DNA of 64,000 bases from Sulfitobacter indolifex (GTDB taxonomy: Bacteria; Pseudomonadota; Alphaproteobacteria; Rhodobacterales; Rhodobacteraceae), in NCBI RefSeq assembly GCF_022788655.1, contig NZ_CP084951.1, positions 2,108,001 to 2,172,000 on the forward strand. Reading direction: 5' to 3'. Made by a program: the position numbers and the translations under genes. Of the stretch, positions 1 through 8,621 are shown piece after piece (position 1 is the stretch's first letter; each line of letters begins with the position of its first letter). The notes below the pieces were generated by a model. That model made no database searches and was not told where the DNA came from. It saw nothing but the letters and a program-made list of their open reading frames with translations.

Positions 1-926
1 TGACCCATCTGGAACTGGAAGGCGACCGGGTGACGCGGGTGGATTACACCCATGAGGGGGCCGCTAAGAGCCTTTCGCCCAAATCTGTCGTCGTTGCTTC
101 TGGTGGCTTTCAGGCGGATACCGACTGGCTGGCGCGCGCATGGGGACCAGCGGCGAAGAACTTTTTGATCCGCGGCACACCCTACAATCGCGGCGTGGTA
201 CTGGCGGACCTGCTGGACCAAGGCATCGCACAGGTGGGCGACCCGACCCAATGCCATGCTGTCGCCATTGACGGGCGCGCGCCAAAGTTTGACGGCGGGA
301 TCGTAACGCGGCTGGACTGCGTGCCCTTCTCCATCGTCGTCAACAAGGACGCGCAGCGTTTCTATGATGAGGGCGAAGATGTCTGGCCCAAACGCTACGC
401 GATCTGGGGCCGTTTGGTGGCTGCCCAGCCCGAGCAGGTCGGTTATGTCATCATTGATGCGAAATCGTTGAACCTGTTCATGCCTTCCGTTTTTCCACCG
501 ATTAAAGCCGATACGCTGGCGGAACTGGCCGGAAAGATGGGCCTACCCGCTGACGCGCTGGAGCAAACCGTGGCTGAGTTCAACGCCGCCTGCGGCGATC
601 AAAGTGCCTTTCACTCCACCGAGCTTGACGGCGTGGCAACCACTGGGCTCACCCCGCCCAAGACGAACTGGGCGCGACCGATCACAGAGCCGCCGTTTTA
701 CGGCTACAGCCTGCGCACCGGCGTCACTTTTACCTATCTCGGGCTGAAAGTGGATGAAAATGCGCAGTGTTCTAGCGCCGACCAGCCGGTCAGCAACCTC
801 TGGGCGGCGGGGGAAACCATGGCGGGCTCAATCTTGGGCCAAGGCTATCTCGCCGGGTTTGGCATGACCATCGGCACCGTCTTCGGACGTATCGCAGGTA
901 AGGAGGCCGCAGCTCATGCAAACTGA
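1..926 (+). CDS. tcuA: TcuA, FAD-dependent tricarballylate dehydrogenase (5' end outside window)
   Basis: This is the C-terminal ~308 residues of a flavoprotein of the fumarate reductase/succinate dehydrogenase type; the reading frame is open to the left edge, so the start is outside. The FAD-binding C-terminal signature is visible near the end as NLWAAGETMAGSILGQGYLA, followed by GFGMTIGTVFGRIAG. In the Tcu pathway TcuA oxidises tricarballylate to cis-aconitate and hands electrons to TcuB. The stop overlaps the tcuB start by 11 bases (ATG at 916), so the two are translationally coupled. The assignment rests mainly on this pairing with tcuB; another substrate of the same family is possible. 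Confidence 0.8.
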   Translation, partial: THLELEGDRVTRVDYTHEGAAKSLSPKSVVVASGGFQADTDWLARAWGPAAKNFLIRGTPYNRGVVLADLLDQGIAQVGDPTQCHAVAIDGRAPKFDGGIVTRLDCVPFSIVVNKDAQRFYDEGEDVWPKRYAIWGRLVAAQPEQVGYVIIDAKSLNLFMPSVFPPIKADTLAELAGKMGLPADALEQTVAEFNAACGDQSAFHSTELDGVATTGLTPPKTNWARPITEPPFYGYSLRTGVTFTYLGLKVDENAQCSSADQPVSNLWAAGETMAGSILGQGYLAGFGMTIGTVFGRIAGKEAAAHAN

Positions 927-1983
927 TCTACTCCAAGAGGCGCGCCGTCAGGCCGAGATCTGCAACGCTTGCCGTTATTGCGAGGGCTACTGTTCTGTCT
1001 TCCCGGCTCTCCAAGCCGACCGCGCCTTCTCTGACGGGGATCTGACGCAACTTGCAAACCTCTGTCACAACTGTCGTGGCTGCTACTACGCGTGCCAATA
1101 CACCGCCCCGCATGAGTTTGAGCTGAACCTGCCGCAAGCCTTGGCCGATGTGCGCCAAGACAGCTGGGAAGAGTTCGCCTTTCCCCGCGCCGCCGGGAAA
1201 GCCTTTCAGAAAAATGGCCTCGCCATCGTGCTCGCCACCATCTTAGGCTTTGCCTTGCTGTTTTGGGCCGCCCGTGCGCTGGCCGCCGCGGGGGGCGAAG
1301 GTTTCTACGCGGTGCTGTCTCACAATGCGATGGTAGCGATCTTCTTGCCCGCCTTTCTATTTCCACTCTTCAGCATCGCCATCGGTCTGCGGCGTTATTG
1401 GCAAACGGTTGGCGGTGCCCCGGTTCGCCTATCTCACTTAAGCGGAGCCATCGCCTCGATTGCCGACATGCGCAACCTCAAGGGCGGCCACGGCGACGGC
1501 TGCAACTTTGAGGACGAAGACCGTTTCACCCATGCCCGGCGCTATGCGCATCAGGCGATTATGTATGGCTTTCTTCTGTGTTTCGCGTCGACCAGCGTGG
1601 GAACACTGATGCACTATCTACTGAATATGCCCGCCCCCTATGGGCTGTTCTCGGCGCCCAAGGTTTTGGGGCTCTCCGGTGGTGTTCTATTGGTGTTGGG
1701 CTGTAGCAAGATGGTCTGGCTCAAGCTGCGCTCGGACAAATCGCTCGGCGCGACCAATGCCTTTGGGGGAGAGATTGCTTTTACCGGGCTGTTGGGGTTT
1801 GTCGGGTTGAGCGGACTGTTGCTCTATGCGGCAAGTGGCACTGGCTGGATGCCGGGCCTTTTGGTCATACACCTTGGCGCGGTGCTGGCGTTCTTTCTGC
1901 TGACACCTTTCACCAAAATGGCGCATGGGTTTTACCGAATGGCGGCATTGGTAAGGGATGCGCAGAGGCGTGAGGGGGGCTAA
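916..1983 (+). CDS. tcuB: TcuB, Fe-S/membrane electron-transfer protein of tricarballylate utilization
   Basis: 355 residues. The N-terminal third carries two cysteine clusters, CNACRYCEGYCSVFP and CHNCRGCYYACQY, typical of ferredoxin-like 4Fe-4S binding. The rest has several hydrophobic membrane segments (about residues 98-120, 132-152, 215-240, 245-265, 290-335). TcuB (CitB family) reoxidises the FADH2 of TcuA and passes electrons to the quinone pool. It overlaps tcuA by 11 bases and is the last gene of this operon; no transporter tcuC follows on this strand, so uptake must be encoded elsewhere or upstream. Confidence 0.85.
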   Translation: MQTDLLQEARRQAEICNACRYCEGYCSVFPALQADRAFSDGDLTQLANLCHNCRGCYYACQYTAPHEFELNLPQALADVRQDSWEEFAFPRAAGKAFQKNGLAIVLATILGFALLFWAARALAAAGGEGFYAVLSHNAMVAIFLPAFLFPLFSIAIGLRRYWQTVGGAPVRLSHLSGAIASIADMRNLKGGHGDGCNFEDEDRFTHARRYAHQAIMYGFLLCFASTSVGTLMHYLLNMPAPYGLFSAPKVLGLSGGVLLVLGCSKMVWLKLRSDKSLGATNAFGGEIAFTGLLGFVGLSGLLLYAASGTGWMPGLLVIHLGAVLAFFLLTPFTKMAHGFYRMAALVRDAQRREGG

Positions 1984-2551
1984 CTTTGCGCTCTGCGAGA
2001 GTGATAGTGTTCTCAGGGCGCCGATTTTGAACCTCGTTATAGCTTGGGTTTGAAAAGAGACGCCTGCCTCAAGGCTTTACCTTCGAAAGAAATGCAAACC
2101 TGTGCCGTATCGCAACGTCCGATAGGAAATAGATTGCAGCGACCTTCTGGCCCGTTGCTGTCTGCTGTGGCAGGTAGATCGCGAAACGCATGTCGCGGTA
2201 TAGGTATCGCTCACAACTACTTCAATGCGTTCACGGTGACAGCGGCCTTGCGCATCTTGCAAGTATCTTGATCGCCAAGGAAATAATCGCTGAGAAGTCT
2301 CACGTTTCGGATGCTCGCCTCCGGAAGGGCAATACGCTGACCCCGGTCAACCAAAGCTGGCGAGCATTTTTAACAAGCGAAGGCGAGCCCTTAATTTACC
2401 CCTTCGAGAGGGCCTCCATAGCCCTGACCAGACATTAAGCTGCTCTGTGGAAAACGGTCGTTCTTGTCCAAAGGATGATCAGGTCGAGCACATCACGATG
2501 CGCACCCAACCCCGCTTGCAATCTGTGTAATATCTGCAATAAGCCCCGCCA
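1984..2551. other. Intergenic region between tcuB and the queC riboswitch
   Basis: About 570 bases between same-strand operons. Short open frames here have no recognisable products and no good ribosome-binding sites. The promoter for the que operon must lie in this stretch but I cannot place it with confidence. Confidence 0.5.
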
Positions 2552-2586
2552 TCCGGTCGCAGCCTACCCGGACATCAAAACAAGGG
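2552..2586 (+). promoter_or_regulatory. preQ1-I (type 2-like) riboswitch controlling queC translation
   Basis: Stem P1 is TCCGG (2552-2556) pairing with CCGGA (2568-2572). The loop is TCGCAGCCTAC, and the A-rich tail is CATCAAAACAAGGG. This matches the known Thermoanaerobacter tengcongensis preQ1-I aptamer element by element: a GGTCGCAG loop start, an ACC(C) run that forms P2 with the 3' GGG, and an AAAACAAGG tail. The terminal AAGGG is also the Shine-Dalgarno sequence, seven bases before the queC ATG at 2594, so ligand binding should hide it and block translation. The downstream operon makes preQ1, which fits feedback control. The match was made by eye against the remembered aptamer. Confidence 0.85.
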
Positions 2587-2593
2587 CCCCAAA

Positions 2594-3295
2594 ATGAAAA
2601 CACTTGTCATCTGCTCTGGCGGACTCGATTCCGTGTCGCTTGCGCATATCACCGCCGTCGAGCATCAGCTCACCCGGCTTGTCTCTTTTGACTATGGTCA
2701 ACGCCACCGCAAAGAGGTCGACTTTGCCGAAGCCGCCGCCAAGCGGCTTGGCGTGCCGTTCCACTTGATCGACATGCGCGGCATCGGTGCGGCGCTGTCA
2801 GGCTCCGCCCTCACTGACGATATCGACGTGCCCGATGGGCATTACGCCGAAGACACGATGAAGATCACCGTCGTGCCGAACCGCAATGCGATCATGCTGT
2901 CGATCGGCTTTGGCATCGCGGCAGCGCAGGGGGATGAGGCCGTGGCCACTGCCGTGCACGGCGGCGACCACTTCATCTATCCCGACTGCCGCCCCGAATT
3001 CACCCGCGCCTTTGACGCAATGCAGCAGGCTGCGCTCGACGGCTATGCTCAGGTGCGCCTGCACACGCCGTTCGTCGAACAGAGCAAGGCCGAGATCGTC
3101 CGCCAAGGCGCGCAGCATGGCACACCCTTTGCAGAGACGTGGTCCTGCTACAAAGGGGGCGAGGTCCATTGCGGGCGCTGCGGCACCTGTGTTGAGCGGC
3201 GCGAGGCTTTCCATTTGGCCGAAGTCAGCGACCCCACGGTCTATGCCGATCCGGACTATTGGACCGAAGCACTGGCCACGCGAGGGGAGAGCTGA
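2594..3295 (+). CDS. queC: QueC, 7-cyano-7-deazaguanine (preQ0) synthase
   Basis: 233 residues, full length. Converts 7-carboxy-7-deazaguanine to preQ0 using ammonia and ATP. The N-terminal ATP-pyrophosphatase P-loop SGGLDS is at residues 9-14, and the C-terminal zinc-binding cysteines appear in SCYKGGEVHCGRCGTCVERR. First gene of queCDEF. The ATG at 2594 sits directly behind the riboswitch's AAGGG ribosome-binding site. Its stop overlaps the queD start (TGATG). Cytoplasmic. Confidence 0.97.
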   Translation: MKTLVICSGGLDSVSLAHITAVEHQLTRLVSFDYGQRHRKEVDFAEAAAKRLGVPFHLIDMRGIGAALSGSALTDDIDVPDGHYAEDTMKITVVPNRNAIMLSIGFGIAAAQGDEAVATAVHGGDHFIYPDCRPEFTRAFDAMQQAALDGYAQVRLHTPFVEQSKAEIVRQGAQHGTPFAETWSCYKGGEVHCGRCGTCVERREAFHLAEVSDPTVYADPDYWTEALATRGES

Positions 3296-3648
3296 TGTTC
3301 CGCATTCGCAAAGAATTCCACTTCTCCGCCAGCCACCAATTGACCCACTTGCCCGACGACCACCAATGCGCGCGGTTGCATGGGCATAACTATATCGTCG
3401 TGGTCGAACTGGCCGCCGAGGCGCTGAACGCCGACGGCTTCGTGCGCGATTATCACGACCTGAAGGCGCTCAAGACCTATATCGACGATCACTTTGACCA
3501 CCGGCATCTGAACGATGTAATGGACGGCCCCTCCACCGCCGAGAACATGGCAAAACATTTCTATGACTGGTGTGCTGCACGTTGGTCCGAGACCAGTGCC
3601 GTGCTGGTCAGCGAGACGCCCAAGACATGGGCGGAATACCGGCCATGA
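3295..3648 (+). CDS. queD: QueD, 6-carboxy-5,6,7,8-tetrahydropterin synthase
   Basis: 117 residues. Converts dihydroneopterin triphosphate to 6-carboxytetrahydropterin, the first committed step to queuosine. The zinc histidines (His14 in SASHQL, His29 and His31 in LHGHNY) and the catalytic Cys25 in the [11 protein letters not shown] block are present. I choose ATG 3295, which overlaps the queC stop, over an upstream in-frame start at 3259 that would add unrelated residues inside queC. Its stop overlaps the queE ATG (ATGA). Confidence 0.96.
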   Translation: MFRIRKEFHFSASHQLTHLPDDHQCARLHGHNYIVVVELAAEALNADGFVRDYHDLKALKTYIDDHFDHRHLNDVMDGPSTAENMAKHFYDWCAARWSETSAVLVSETPKTWAEYRP

Positions 3649-4352
3649 CCCTGCGCATCGCCGAGATTTTCGGTCCCACCATTCAGGGCGAAGGCGCGCT
3701 GATCGGGGAGCCCACGGTGTTCGTCCGCGCGGGCGGCTGTGACTACCGTTGCAGCTGGTGCGACAGCCTGCACGCCGTCGAGAGCCAATACCGCCACACT
3801 TGGGCACCGATGAGTTCTGAGGACGTGTGGCGCAAAGTCCGCAAGCTGTCAGGTGGCCAGCCGCTGACTGTGTCGCTCTCGGGCGGCAACCCTGCCATTC
3901 AGGACTTCGGCCCGCTGATCAAAATGGGCAAAGCCGCGGACTACCGTTTTGCCTGCGAAACCCAAGGGTCCATCGCGCGCCCGTGGTTTGCCGATCTTGA
4001 TACGCTGGTGCTGTCCCCCAAGCCGCCGTCCAGCGGTGAGGACGTTGATTGGGACGCCTTTGATGCCTGCCGCACCATCGGTGCAAAGGCGCGGCAACAG
4101 GTGATGAAAATCGTAATTTTCGACGAGATCGACTACCAATGGGCGCGCGAAGTGCATGCCCACCACCTTGATATCCCCCTCTACCTCCAGCCCGGCAACC
4201 CTGAAGTCGACCCCGCCACCCCGGTTGATCCGCAGGCGCTGGCTGACCGGCTGGGCTGGCTCACTGAAATGGCGATGGCCGATAGCTGGTTCGCCCCCCG
4301 TATCCTGCCGCAGCTTCATGTCCTGATTTGGGGCAACAAGCGCGGCGTCTGA
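3645..4352 (+). CDS. queE: QueE, 7-carboxy-7-deazaguanine synthase (radical SAM)
   Basis: 235 residues. Radical-SAM ring contraction of 6-carboxytetrahydropterin to 7-carboxy-7-deazaguanine. The signature C-X3-C-X2-C is at Cys32, Cys36 and Cys39 ([12 protein letters not shown]), preceded by the substrate-binding PTIQGEG motif at residues 11-17. The ATG at 3645 overlaps the queD stop. An upstream frame-open start at 3570 would add 25 unrelated residues overlapping queD and is rejected. Followed three bases later by the queF leader. Confidence 0.96.
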   Translation: MTLRIAEIFGPTIQGEGALIGEPTVFVRAGGCDYRCSWCDSLHAVESQYRHTWAPMSSEDVWRKVRKLSGGQPLTVSLSGGNPAIQDFGPLIKMGKAADYRFACETQGSIARPWFADLDTLVLSPKPPSSGEDVDWDAFDACRTIGAKARQQVMKIVIFDEIDYQWAREVHAHHLDIPLYLQPGNPEVDPATPVDPQALADRLGWLTEMAMADSWFAPRILPQLHVLIWGNKRGV

Positions 4353-4367
4353 CCGATGGAGACACCT

Positions 4368-4832
4368 ATGTCCGATGACATCTATAGCAATCTCAAACAA
4401 CTCGGCGGTGAGACCCGCATCCCCGCCAGCCCCGAAGAGGCCGAGCTTGAGCGGGTGCCCAATCCGCAGGCCGATGTGGCCTATAACGTGCGTTTCACCG
4501 CGCCGGAGTTCACTTCGCTTTGCCCGATGACCGGCCAGCCGGACTTTGCCCATCTGGTGATTGACTATGTGCCCGGCCCGTGGCTGGTGGAGTCGAAATC
4601 GCTCAAGCTGTTCCTGACCTCGTTCCGCAACCACGGCGCGTTTCATGAGGATTGCACGATCTCAATCGCACGTCGTTTGGCCGATTTCCTTGATCCACAA
4701 TGGCTTCGCATTGGTGGCTATTGGTATCCGCGCGGGGGCATCCCGATTGATGTCTTTTGGCAGACCGGCCCGCTCCCGGAAGGCGTGTGGATTCCTGACC
4801 AGGGTGTTCCCCCTTACCGAGGTCGGGGCTGA
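4368..4832 (+). CDS. queF: QueF, NADPH-dependent preQ0 reductase (type I)
   Basis: 154 residues, the short single-domain (YkvM/type I) form. Reduces the nitrile of preQ0 to the aminomethyl group of preQ1. Visible motifs: catalytic Cys52 and acid Asp59 in [13 protein letters not shown], and the NADPH-binding QueF motif [21 protein letters not shown] use ATG 4368 because GGAG lies six bases upstream; a start at 4356 is in frame but lacks a ribosome-binding site. Last gene of the operon, so the cluster ends at preQ1, the ligand of the riboswitch at its head. Confidence 0.95.
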   Translation: MSDDIYSNLKQLGGETRIPASPEEAELERVPNPQADVAYNVRFTAPEFTSLCPMTGQPDFAHLVIDYVPGPWLVESKSLKLFLTSFRNHGAFHEDCTISIARRLADFLDPQWLRIGGYWYPRGGIPIDVFWQTGPLPEGVWIPDQGVPPYRGRG

Positions 4833-4995
4833 GAGCCGCAAACAAGCTGCCGCGCGTAAAGCGGACTGAGGCGGACATCGCGAGACGCGTCAGCAAGCTG
4901 GCCGGTGTTGCCCCTTAAGGTCAGCGCCCATTTGCTTCGCAAGTAAAAGTGATTTCGCTGATATCCGCATGCTCGTCGAAAACCTCCTCAACGAG

Positions 4996-5035
4996 AAAGA
5001 CGAGCAGCCCAGTGCTGCTCGTCTTTGTCTTTTTA
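4996..5035. terminator. Bidirectional intrinsic terminator between queF and the amine oxidase
   Basis: Perfect 13-bp inverted repeat: AAAGACGAGCAGC (4996-5008) and GCTGCTCGTCTTT (5014-5026) with a five-base loop. It is followed by GTCTTTTT on the plus strand and by a T run on the minus strand. It lies between two convergent operons and can serve both. Confidence 0.85.
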
Positions 5036-5045
5036 TCACGCGTCC

Positions 5046-7028
5046 TTATTCAGGATCGCGGATCGTGATCGCCGGGTTCATTGGGAAGAAGTTGTGCGGC
5101 ATGATATGCACGGTCTTCCATTCGGTCGACATCACAGGCCAGTCTTCGGTGCGGGGCACATGGTGGAAGCCCGCGGTGAACCACGTCACGATGTCCTGAT
5201 CCTGTAGCGGCGCGTCTTCCTTGACCCATTGCGCCAGCGTGTCGGACCCATCACTTTGCAACGCGAACTTACCACCTGCGTAGCGTTCCTCAGGATCATG
5301 CACCGTGTTCCAAACCGAGTTTTCGATATAGGCGTTGCGGATCATCGGGGGGTCGTTCTCAAAGTCGAAGGGACCGTAGGCGACGCTACCGTGGTGGATC
5401 ATATAGCCCGGCTTATGACCCAACGGCCCTTTCCGGTCGGGGTTTTGCAACATGAAGTAGCGCGGCTTGAACGAAGACACCTGATAGGTCGCCTCGGCCT
5501 CAGACTCGGGCATGTTATGCTCGACCTTCCACAGGGACCGGCGCGGGCTGTCATCGGCAACCTCGGCGGGCACAATGTCCATCGTCATGAAACGGTTGCT
5601 GGGCTGGTCGATGTCGAAATCGAGCCGGAAGTTGAAGTAGTGATCATGGTTCGCCGCCACCAGATTGGGCGCGATGAGCGTGCCATACTCCGTCTCGCGC
5701 GCCGCCGAAGGATCGTCCATCGAGGTCGCATCGGCACCTTTCACACCGTCCAGACCCGTGGCACCAATCTTGATCTCCATTTGACCGTTCTGTTTGAAAC
5801 GGTAGTCGATCAGATAGTCGTAGTTGCCCACTTCGGACGCTGTACGCACCACCAATTCAGTCTCGGGCCGACCTTCAGCGGGGGTATATTGATCGGGGCC
5901 TTGGGCGAAGACCTCAAAATGTCGCCACGCAGGATCACCGATGTTGCGCTCAAAGATACAGACCGCGTCGGGGATCTCCAGCGGTTGGCCATCGTCGCCC
6001 GCGATCATCGCCGGCAGGAAGGTCGCATAAGACGGGCAGTCGATCCCGGCCACCAGCGGGGTCAGAAACAGGCCGAAGCCGTATTCGCCACTGTCCATAT
6101 AGGTCCGCCAATAGAGCCCGGCGCTCGGGTCCATATAGGGCACGAAGACCTCAGATAGATGCGCTTGATAGAGCAACGTGCGCCACTCATCGCCATCCTT
6201 CACGTCAATGTTCGACAGCACCGGGCCGGGGCGTTTGTCGACCCGCAGGCGCATGCGCCACATGTCCCATTCCAGCGCGCCATCGGCATAGGTGAAGTTC
6301 GGCCCACCCTCTTGGGTCAGCACGGCGGGATTGGTCGCCGCGCGCTGAGGGGCGCGGGCCTCGATCTCTTCGCCTGTGTAGCCCCAGCCGTCTTCGGGGA
6401 CCGCCACATTGCCTTCGTCGATCACGCGCAGCGCCTTGCCGGTTTGCAGATCGACCACGGCATAGATGTTCTCAATCGGCTTGGCGTAGAAGTTCGACCC
6501 CTCGGGCGAGACATAGCAGGGCACTTTCATCAGCCGCGTGCCGTCGTCTTCGTCCGAAAAGAAGTTGCCTGCGGTGAGCGGCAAACAGAACACCTGATCC
6601 GGCGTCAGCCCACGCTTTTCCAGCCCCGCGATCATGTCGGGATGCTCCAGCGCCGCCGTCATGGCATTGGCGAACTCGTTGAAAAGGATCATCGGCTGCC
6701 CCTCGGTGGGCGCGCTGCTTTCGATCTCTCCGGTGGTAAGGTTAACGATAGTCTCAACAAAGCCGCTGTTGTCGGCGTTGGACATATGCACCATCGCGCG
6801 ACGGTCGAGCGTGTGACCCTCGCTCCACGCCAGCACATCGGCTTTGGGGGGCTCGATCAACTCAATCAGCGGATAGAGCGTCTCATCTCCAGCCAGATCG
6901 CCTGCGCGCAGGATTTCGTTGATCTTTTGGTATTCCTCACCGGAAAAACCATCAAGCGGATGCGCGAATGACGCCCCGCCAGTCAAGGCAAGGGCCGCGG
7001 CCCCGCCGAGTAGAGTTTTACGTAACAT
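5046..7028 (-). CDS. tynA: Copper-containing primary-amine oxidase, periplasmic
   Basis: 660 residues. Oxidises primary amines to aldehyde, ammonia and hydrogen peroxide. The TPQ cofactor tyrosine is Tyr403 in NYDY, the catalytic base Asp312 is in YMDSGEYG, copper ligands His461 and His463 are in NHDHYFNF, and the third copper histidine lies in a HH-VPRTEDWPV block near residue 620. A Sec signal peptide (residues 1-22, ending GASFA) predicts export. Start 7028 is chosen because AAGGGAG precedes it; the frame is open further upstream without signal. Downstream of the aldehyde dehydrogenase on the same strand. Tyramine or phenylethylamine is a likely but unproven substrate. Confidence 0.93.
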   Translation of the reverse strand: MLRKTLLGGAAALALTGGASFAHPLDGFSGEEYQKINEILRAGDLAGDETLYPLIELIEPPKADVLAWSEGHTLDRRAMVHMSNADNSGFVETIVNLTTGEIESSAPTEGQPMILFNEFANAMTAALEHPDMIAGLEKRGLTPDQVFCLPLTAGNFFSDEDDGTRLMKVPCYVSPEGSNFYAKPIENIYAVVDLQTGKALRVIDEGNVAVPEDGWGYTGEEIEARAPQRAATNPAVLTQEGGPNFTYADGALEWDMWRMRLRVDKRPGPVLSNIDVKDGDEWRTLLYQAHLSEVFVPYMDPSAGLYWRTYMDSGEYGFGLFLTPLVAGIDCPSYATFLPAMIAGDDGQPLEIPDAVCIFERNIGDPAWRHFEVFAQGPDQYTPAEGRPETELVVRTASEVGNYDYLIDYRFKQNGQMEIKIGATGLDGVKGADATSMDDPSAARETEYGTLIAPNLVAANHDHYFNFRLDFDIDQPSNRFMTMDIVPAEVADDSPRRSLWKVEHNMPESEAEATYQVSSFKPRYFMLQNPDRKGPLGHKPGYMIHHGSVAYGPFDFENDPPMIRNAYIENSVWNTVHDPEERYAGGKFALQSDGSDTLAQWVKEDAPLQDQDIVTWFTAGFHHVPRTEDWPVMSTEWKTVHIMPHNFFPMNPAITIRDPE

Positions 7029-7102
7029 GCTGTCTCCCTTCATGTTTTTCTTTAAGGTGTCCGCCATGGCAGACACCGAATGATCGCCCTCGCCTCCCAG
7101 CG

Positions 7103-8521
7103 TCAGGCGAAAATTACCTGAATGTCGGTGTATTCCTTCAGCCCTTCTTCGCCGAATTCGACACCGAAGCCTGATTTCTTGACGCCCCCGAAGGGTGCGT
7201 TGGGCTGGATCATGCCGTGGCTGTTGATCCAGACCGAGCCGCATTCCATCCGTTTCGCCACCTCCTTGGCCGCCGCCTTGTCCGACGACCAGACAGAGCC
7301 ACCGAGGCCCACGTCCAGCGCATTGGCCTGCGCCAGCGCATCGTCCAGATCACTATAGCGGATGATCGGCAGCGCGGGGCCGAATTGCTCTTCGTAGACC
7401 AGCGGATCGTCGGCGCGCATTCCCGCGATGATTGTCGGCGGGTAGAACAGCCCCTCGCCTGGCTCTCCGCCCAGCAGCACCTGCCCGCGCTCCTTGGCCT
7501 GCGCCACCAAACGCGAGAGTTTGTCGAATTGCATCTGGTTCTGCACGGGGCCAAGAACGCTGTCCTCCTGCGTGCCTTCGCCCACTTTGATGTTGCGCGC
7601 ATAGGCGACCAGTGCGTCGCAGACCGCATCGTGGATATCGTCGTGAACATAAAGCCGCTTCATCGCGGCGCAGGTCTGGCCGTTGTTGATGAACGCCCCC
7701 CAGAACAGCCCCTCGGCAATCGCCTGTGGATCGGCATCGGGCAGGACAATGCCCGCGTCATTGCCGCCCATCTCAAGGGTCAGACGCTTCATCGTCTCGG
7801 CACTGGATTGCATGACCTTCTGGCCGGTGCCGCAAGAGCCGGTGAAAACGATCTTGGCGATATCCTCATGCGCGGACATGGCCGCGCCCATGTTGAAGGC
7901 ACCATCGGCGGCGCTCACTGAATTGACCACGCCTGCGGGCAGCACTTCGTTCATCAATTCAATCATGCGCAGTGACGCGAGCGGTGTCATCGGGGACGGT
8001 TTGCTGACCACCGTATTGCCGCTGCGCAGCGCGGGCAGGATGTGCCAGACCGCGATCAGCACGGGGAAGTTCCACGGGGTGATCGACCCCACCACGCCCA
8101 GCGGCTTGCGGTACATCTCGACCCGGCCCTCAGGCGTGTTTTGCAGCACTTCCATCGGCAGTGACAGGCTCGCGGTATAACGCGCCCAAGCGACCGCGCC
8201 GCCCATCTCCCATTGCGAACCGATGCCACCCAAGGGTTTGCCCTGTTCTGCCGTGATCAACTGCGCCAATTCCTCGGCATGCGCTTCGAGCGTGTCAGCC
8301 ACGGCGTTGCAGGCGGCGGCGCGCTCCTCGTCAGAGGTCGCGGACCAGCTTGGGAAAGCCGCCTTCGCCGCAGCAACCGCCCGGTCTAATTCTGCCTGAC
8401 CGGCATCCGGCGCCGTGCCCGCCTGCCCCCCCGTGCCGGGATTGGCCACGGGAAAACGCGCGCCCGTCTCAATCCGCGTGCCGCCCGCAATCAGGCCGAT
8501 GCTATCAATAGTGTCTTTCAT
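7103..8521 (-). CDS. NAD(P)-dependent aldehyde dehydrogenase
   Basis: 472 residues, the usual ALDH length. Catalytic Cys284 in NNGQTCAAMKR, general base Glu250 in LTLEMGGND, oxyanion Asn151 in TPWNFP and cofactor Lys174 in VVSKPS are all present. Start 8521 is preceded by GGAGGA; a start at 8536 also lies in frame. It is upstream of the amine oxidase and downstream of an AraC regulator, so it probably oxidises the aldehyde made by that oxidase, as FeaB does in E. coli. Substrate range cannot be read from sequence. Confidence 0.9.
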   Translation of the reverse strand: MKDTIDSIGLIAGGTRIETGARFPVANPGTGGQAGTAPDAGQAELDRAVAAAKAAFPSWSATSDEERAAACNAVADTLEAHAEELAQLITAEQGKPLGGIGSQWEMGGAVAWARYTASLSLPMEVLQNTPEGRVEMYRKPLGVVGSITPWNFPVLIAVWHILPALRSGNTVVSKPSPMTPLASLRMIELMNEVLPAGVVNSVSAADGAFNMGAAMSAHEDIAKIVFTGSCGTGQKVMQSSAETMKRLTLEMGGNDAGIVLPDADPQAIAEGLFWGAFINNGQTCAAMKRLYVHDDIHDAVCDALVAYARNIKVGEGTQEDSVLGPVQNQMQFDKLSRLVAQAKERGQVLLGGEPGEGLFYPPTIIAGMRADDPLVYEEQFGPALPIIRYSDLDDALAQANALDVGLGGSVWSSDKAAAKEVAKRMECGSVWINSHGMIQPNAPFGGVKKSGFGVEFGEEGLKEYTDIQVIFA

Positions 8522-8621
8522 GATGTCCTCCGTCATCCCGTTCCGGCACTGTGCCGAAACGCCTCCTCGGGTAAGAGGTTAGGCGCGGATCGGACGGGCA
8601 TCTTGGGATAACGCGACAGCG

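Noticed and set aside
5229-6971. Long plus-strand frames antisense to the amine oxidase
   Set aside because: Histidine/arginine/valine-rich shadows of the oxidase gene.
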